DNA of 6,372 bases from Pseudomonadota bacterium (GTDB taxonomy: Bacteria; Pseudomonadota; Alphaproteobacteria; Rhizobiales; Xanthobacteraceae): assembly GCA_021779635.1 (NCBI GenBank), contig JAJYAH010000420.1, positions 1 through 6,372 on the forward strand, in the 5' to 3' direction. The notes below the pieces were generated by a model. It had not been told where the DNA came from and made no database searches. It worked only from the letters and a program-made list of their open reading frames with translations. The translations under genes and the position numbers were made by a program. This document shows positions 6,207 through 6,372 of this stretch, in pieces (the stretch's first letter is position 1; each line of letters opens with the position of its first letter).

Positions 6207-6372
6207 TTGAGCGACGGGCGTCACCCGACGCTGAGCCAGATCGAAGGGCAGCTCCAGGTCGCAGATCGATTAGCGGCGTGTTTGATTGATCGTCGCGCCC
6301 GATCAGGTGTACTGCCCAATATGGCCGAGATCCTCGAACTCCACGCAACCGTCACCGACCGCAGCGCGGCGG
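6207..6372 (+). CDS. Possible start of an unidentified gene running off the window
   Basis: The frame is open from 6180 to the end of the window. Candidate starts are TTG 6207 (AAGG at 6197-6200, overlapping the stop of a small frame as TTGA) and ATG 6321 (no good ribosome binding site). The translation after 6207 reads as a plausible soluble helical protein: 'SQIEGQLQVADRLAACLIDR' followed by 'MAEILELHATVTDRSAA'. I do not recognise it. It is only 55 codons long here, so it could be a chance open frame in GC-rich DNA. Confidence 0.25.
   Translation, partial: MSDGRHPTLSQIEGQLQVADRLAACLIDRRARSGVLPNMAEILELHATVTDRSAA

Overview
The window carries a chromosomal- or plasmid-type copper/silver (monovalent metal) efflux locus on the + strand. 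The GC-rich coding style, Shine-Dalgarno sites, 4-base gene overlaps and the flavour of the proteins point to an alphaproteobacterium, probably of the order Hyphomicrobiales/Rhizobiales. No taxonomic marker gene is present, so this placement is inference.

Layout. Bases 44-403 encode a small exported Cys/Met-rich protein that I cannot assign to a characterised family. After a 119-base gap comes a tightly overlapping three-gene unit. It consists of a periplasmic FixH/YtkA-like protein (523-927), a CusB-type membrane fusion (adaptor) protein with two tandem heavy-metal-binding domains (924-2348), and a full-length CusA-type heavy-metal RND pump (2345-5515). The two junctions are TTGA and ATGA overlaps, so translation is probably coupled. 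After a 153-base gap, 5669-6022 encodes a CusF-like copper-binding protein with its own strong ribosome binding site. The last 350 bases hold no confidently recognisable gene. They contain a weak terminator-like element and an open frame that runs off the end of the window.

How the genes work together. By analogy with the E. coli Cus system, the CusF-like protein and the metal-binding domains of the adaptor would collect Cu(I)/Ag(I) in the periplasm. The RND pump would take the metal through a methionine relay and expel it through an outer-membrane channel. The three essential periplasmic methionines of CusA are all present (M562, M612, M661), which supports Cu(I)/Ag(I) rather than the divalent-metal (Czc) branch. 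No CusC-type outer-membrane factor and no CusRS-type regulator is visible, so these must lie outside the window or be shared with another system.

The main departures from the E. coli model are a Ser in place of the copper-capping Trp of CusF, an apparently uncleaved membrane anchor on CusF, a first adaptor metal-binding domain stripped of its methionines next to an intact second copy, and two extra secreted Met- or Cys-rich proteins at the head of the locus. I see no mobile element, CRISPR array, tRNA or rRNA. I did not find evidence for a wholly new system; this is a variant Cus locus with some unexplained accessory parts.
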